Source of the DNA: Arthrobacter sp. Alg241-R88
GTDB taxonomy: Bacteria; Actinomycetota; Actinomycetes; Actinomycetales; Micrococcaceae
Assembly: GCF_900537115.1 (NCBI RefSeq)
Contig: NZ_UNRG01000001.1
Coordinates: 828,092-892,091, forward strand
Direction of reading: 5' to 3'
DNA: 64,000 nt
Position numbers and translations under genes: made by a program. Below the pieces are notes generated by a model. It did no database searches and was not told the DNA's origin. It saw only the letters and a program-made list of their open reading frames with translations. This document shows positions 62,310 to 64,000 of the stretch, piece after piece (within the stretch, counting starts at the first letter, position 1; each line of letters opens with the position of its first letter).

Positions 62310-63638
62310 TCAGTTTTCTTCATAGAGAGTAGGGATGGCTGCTTCGCCGCGCTGGAGGCGGTTGACTACGGCCGGCAGCTCAGCCATGGACTCGGCATGG
62401 CGCCGGCGTGCCCGGAGCACGCCCTCATGGCCGGTCCACCCAGGCATCAGTTCACCGTTCTTCATAAACTGCTGCAGCAGCGGACGGTCATTGCCGTCGT
62501 CGTCCGGCCGGTGGCCCACACCTACCACCTCGGCAGTGGCAATGCCGCGTTCGTCCAGTTTCCGCAGAGCGTACTTGCGCCCGCCCACACTGCCCTTGTT
62601 CTTGGCGGCTTTGGCTACGGAGACGAAGTCCCCGTCGTCGTCCATACGGCTCACTAGCTTGTAGACCATGCTGGCAGTCGGGGCACCGGACCCGGTGACG
62701 AGCGAGGTGCCCACTCCGTACGAATCCACGGGGGCGGACTGCAGGGCGGCGATGGCGAACTCGTCCAGGTCGGACGTGACCACGATCTTGGTGCTTTCGT
62801 TGCCGAGGTTGTCCAGGAGCTGGCGGACCCATTGGGCCTGGGCCACGAGGTCGCCGGAATCCAGCCGGACCGCCCCAAGCCGCGGGCCCGCAAGGTCCAC
62901 AGCCGTGCGCACGGCCGTTTCGACGTCGTACGTGTCCACGAGCAGGGACGTGCCCTCGCCCAGGGACGCAATCTGGGCCTCGAAGGCCTCCCGCTCCGTG
63001 TCATGCAGGAGGGTGAAGGAGTGGGCGGCGGTGCCCACTGTCTTGATTCCGTAGCGGATGCCCGCCTCCAGGTTCGATGTGCTGTCGAACCCGGCAATGA
63101 TGGCTGCCCTGGCGGAGGCGGTCGCCGCTTCCTCATGGGTGCGCCGGGAGCCCATCTCAATGCACGGGCGGCCGCCGGCGGCGCTGACCATCCGGGACGC
63201 GGCTGAGGCGATGGCGCTGTCGTGGTTCAGCACGGACAGCAGGTACGTCTCCAGCATGCATGCTTCGGCGAAAGTGGCCTCGACAATCAGGATGGGGGAG
63301 TTCGGGAAGTACGCTTCACCCTCCGGATAGCCCCAGATGTCACCGGAGAAACGGTAGGACGCCAGGTACTCCAGCGTTTGTTCGTTGACCACCTTGGTGC
63401 GGGCCAGGAAGTCGAGCTCGGCGTCTCCGAAGCGGAAATTCGCGATGCCTTCCAGCAGCCGGCCCGTGCCTGCCACAATGCCGTAACGCCGGCCGTCCGG
63501 CAGCCGCCGGGCGAAGGCCTCGAAGACGGACTTGCGGTGCGCGGCGCCTGAATGAAGGGACGCCTGCAGCATGGTCAGCTCATAGTGGTCAGTGTAAAAG
63601 GACGTGCGGGGATGGTCCCAGCCGGCTGAGGTGCTCAC
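62310..63638 (-). CDS. pncB: Nicotinate phosphoribosyltransferase
   Basis: 442 residues from GTG 63638 (GTG 63647 is the other option). The frame stays open upstream through the tandem repeat to 63950, but only because the repeat has no stops. Family motifs: TDHYELTMLQASL, MGSRRTHEEAA, GAVRLDSGDLVAQAQWV and GVGTSLVTGSGAP. It converts nicotinate and PRPP to nicotinate mononucleotide, taking the product of PncA. Confidence 0.94.
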   Translation of the reverse strand: MSTSAGWDHPRTSFYTDHYELTMLQASLHSGAAHRKSVFEAFARRLPDGRRYGIVAGTGRLLEGIANFRFGDAELDFLARTKVVNEQTLEYLASYRFSGDIWGYPEGEAYFPNSPILIVEATFAEACMLETYLLSVLNHDSAIASAASRMVSAAGGRPCIEMGSRRTHEEAATASARAAIIAGFDSTSNLEAGIRYGIKTVGTAAHSFTLLHDTEREAFEAQIASLGEGTSLLVDTYDVETAVRTAVDLAGPRLGAVRLDSGDLVAQAQWVRQLLDNLGNESTKIVVTSDLDEFAIAALQSAPVDSYGVGTSLVTGSGAPTASMVYKLVSRMDDDGDFVSVAKAAKNKGSVGGRKYALRKLDERGIATAEVVGVGHRPDDDGNDRPLLQQFMKNGELMPGWTGHEGVLRARRRHAESMAELPAVVNRLQRGEAAIPTLYEEN

Positions 63639-63655
63639 GAAAGTCACTCTAGTCC

Positions 63656-64000
63656 CCACCGGCTCCCACGTCTCGCTTCGCTTCGGCGCGGGTCCCTCGC
63701 CGGCGTGGCCCCATCCACCGGCTCCCACGTCTCGCTTCGCTTCGGCGCGGGTCCCTCGCCGGCGTGGCCCCATCCACCGGCTCCCACGTCTCGCTTCGCT
63801 TCGGCGCGGGTCCCTCGCCGGCGTGGCCCCATCCACCGGCTCCCACGTCTCGCTTCGCTTCGGCGCGGGTCCCTCGCCGGCGTGGCCCCATCCACCGGCT
63901 CCCACGTCTCGCTTCGCTTCGGCGCGGGTCCCTCGCCGGCGTGGCCCCATCCACCGGCTCCCACGTCTCGCTTCGCTTCGGCGCGGGTCCCTCGCCGGCG
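63656..64000. repeat. 59-bp tandem repeat array, continues past window end
   Basis: Copies start at 63661, 63720, 63779, 63838 and 63897 (each 59 bases), and a sixth starts at 63956 and is cut by the window end. The five full copies appear identical, and five flanking bases (CCACC, 63656-63660) also match. No spacers. The unit holds a CGCCGGCG palindrome and no stop codon in any of the six frames. It begins 18 bases upstream of the pncB GTG. Confidence 0.95.

Noticed and set aside
63644..63964. Repeat-encoded proteins and an N-terminal extension of pncB
   Set aside because: All frames are open across the array because the 59-bp unit lacks stop codons. PncB family proteins start near the GTG at 63638.
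63656..64000. CRISPR array
   Set aside because: Units are directly adjacent with no spacers, and no cas gene is present in the window.

Overview
The window reads as a chromosomal segment of a high-GC actinobacterium, most likely Micrococcaceae (Arthrobacter/Pseudarthrobacter type). This rests on codon usage, frequent GTG/TTG starts, NucS-type mismatch repair, DUF2550/DUF3039 proteins, the argS-lysA-hom-thrC-thrB-rho-prfA-prmC-sua5-wecA-atp gene order, and a Rho with a long Arg/Asp/Asn-rich insertion. Genes are densely packed with many 1-4 base start/stop overlaps. I see no insertion sequence, prophage, CRISPR array or rRNA. One tRNA is present.

Layout. 1-2055: two coupled CNNM/CorC-type membrane proteins, the first cut by the window edge. 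2056-5438: a zinc-uptake locus with a terminator, a 41-base Fur-family palindrome, ABC lipoprotein/ATPase/permease genes and a convergent Zur-like repressor. 5534-9873: metallo-hydrolase, cysteine-synthase-fold PLP enzyme, sulfurtransferase, alcohol dehydrogenase, HIT protein. 9926-16893: HrpA helicase, a tiny membrane protein, a GlxA-type regulator, a protealysin-like M4 protease with its emfourin-type inhibitor, and tRNA-Arg(CCG). 17007-19897: a three-gene flavin electron-export operon (FMN-binding lipoprotein, ApbE, RnfD/NqrB-like membrane protein fused to a ferredoxin reductase-like domain).

20072-43774 is a conserved housekeeping block: argS, lysA, hom, thrC, thrB, rho, prfA, prmC, a Sua5 family protein, cell-wall glycosyltransferases, wecA, and the whole F1Fo ATP synthase operon (two small AtpI-like proteins, then atpBEFHAGDC) followed by DUF2550. 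Compared with the Mycobacterium tuberculosis order as I remember it, rpmE is missing between rho and prfA and a nested palindrome occupies that gap. Two glycosyltransferase genes also sit between sua5 and wecA.

43780-64000: an esterase coupled to an MprF-like aminoacyl-lipid synthase whose membrane half resembles a rhomboid; cold-shock protein; NucS with a divergent small zinc-ribbon protein; AI-2E family permease; an unrecognised three-helix envelope protein with two predicted ectodomains; a cysteine-less thioredoxin/TPR protein; Old Yellow Enzyme; DUF3253; ABC exporter; nagB; DUF3039 plus an SF2 helicase; and a pncB-pncA NAD-salvage pair. The window ends inside a 59-bp tandem repeat array just upstream of pncB.

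The most useful leads are the 59-bp array, the flavin electron-export operon, the rhomboid-like/aminoacyl-lipid synthase fusion with its esterase, the protease-inhibitor pair and the rho-prfA palindrome. No entirely new system is proven from sequence alone.
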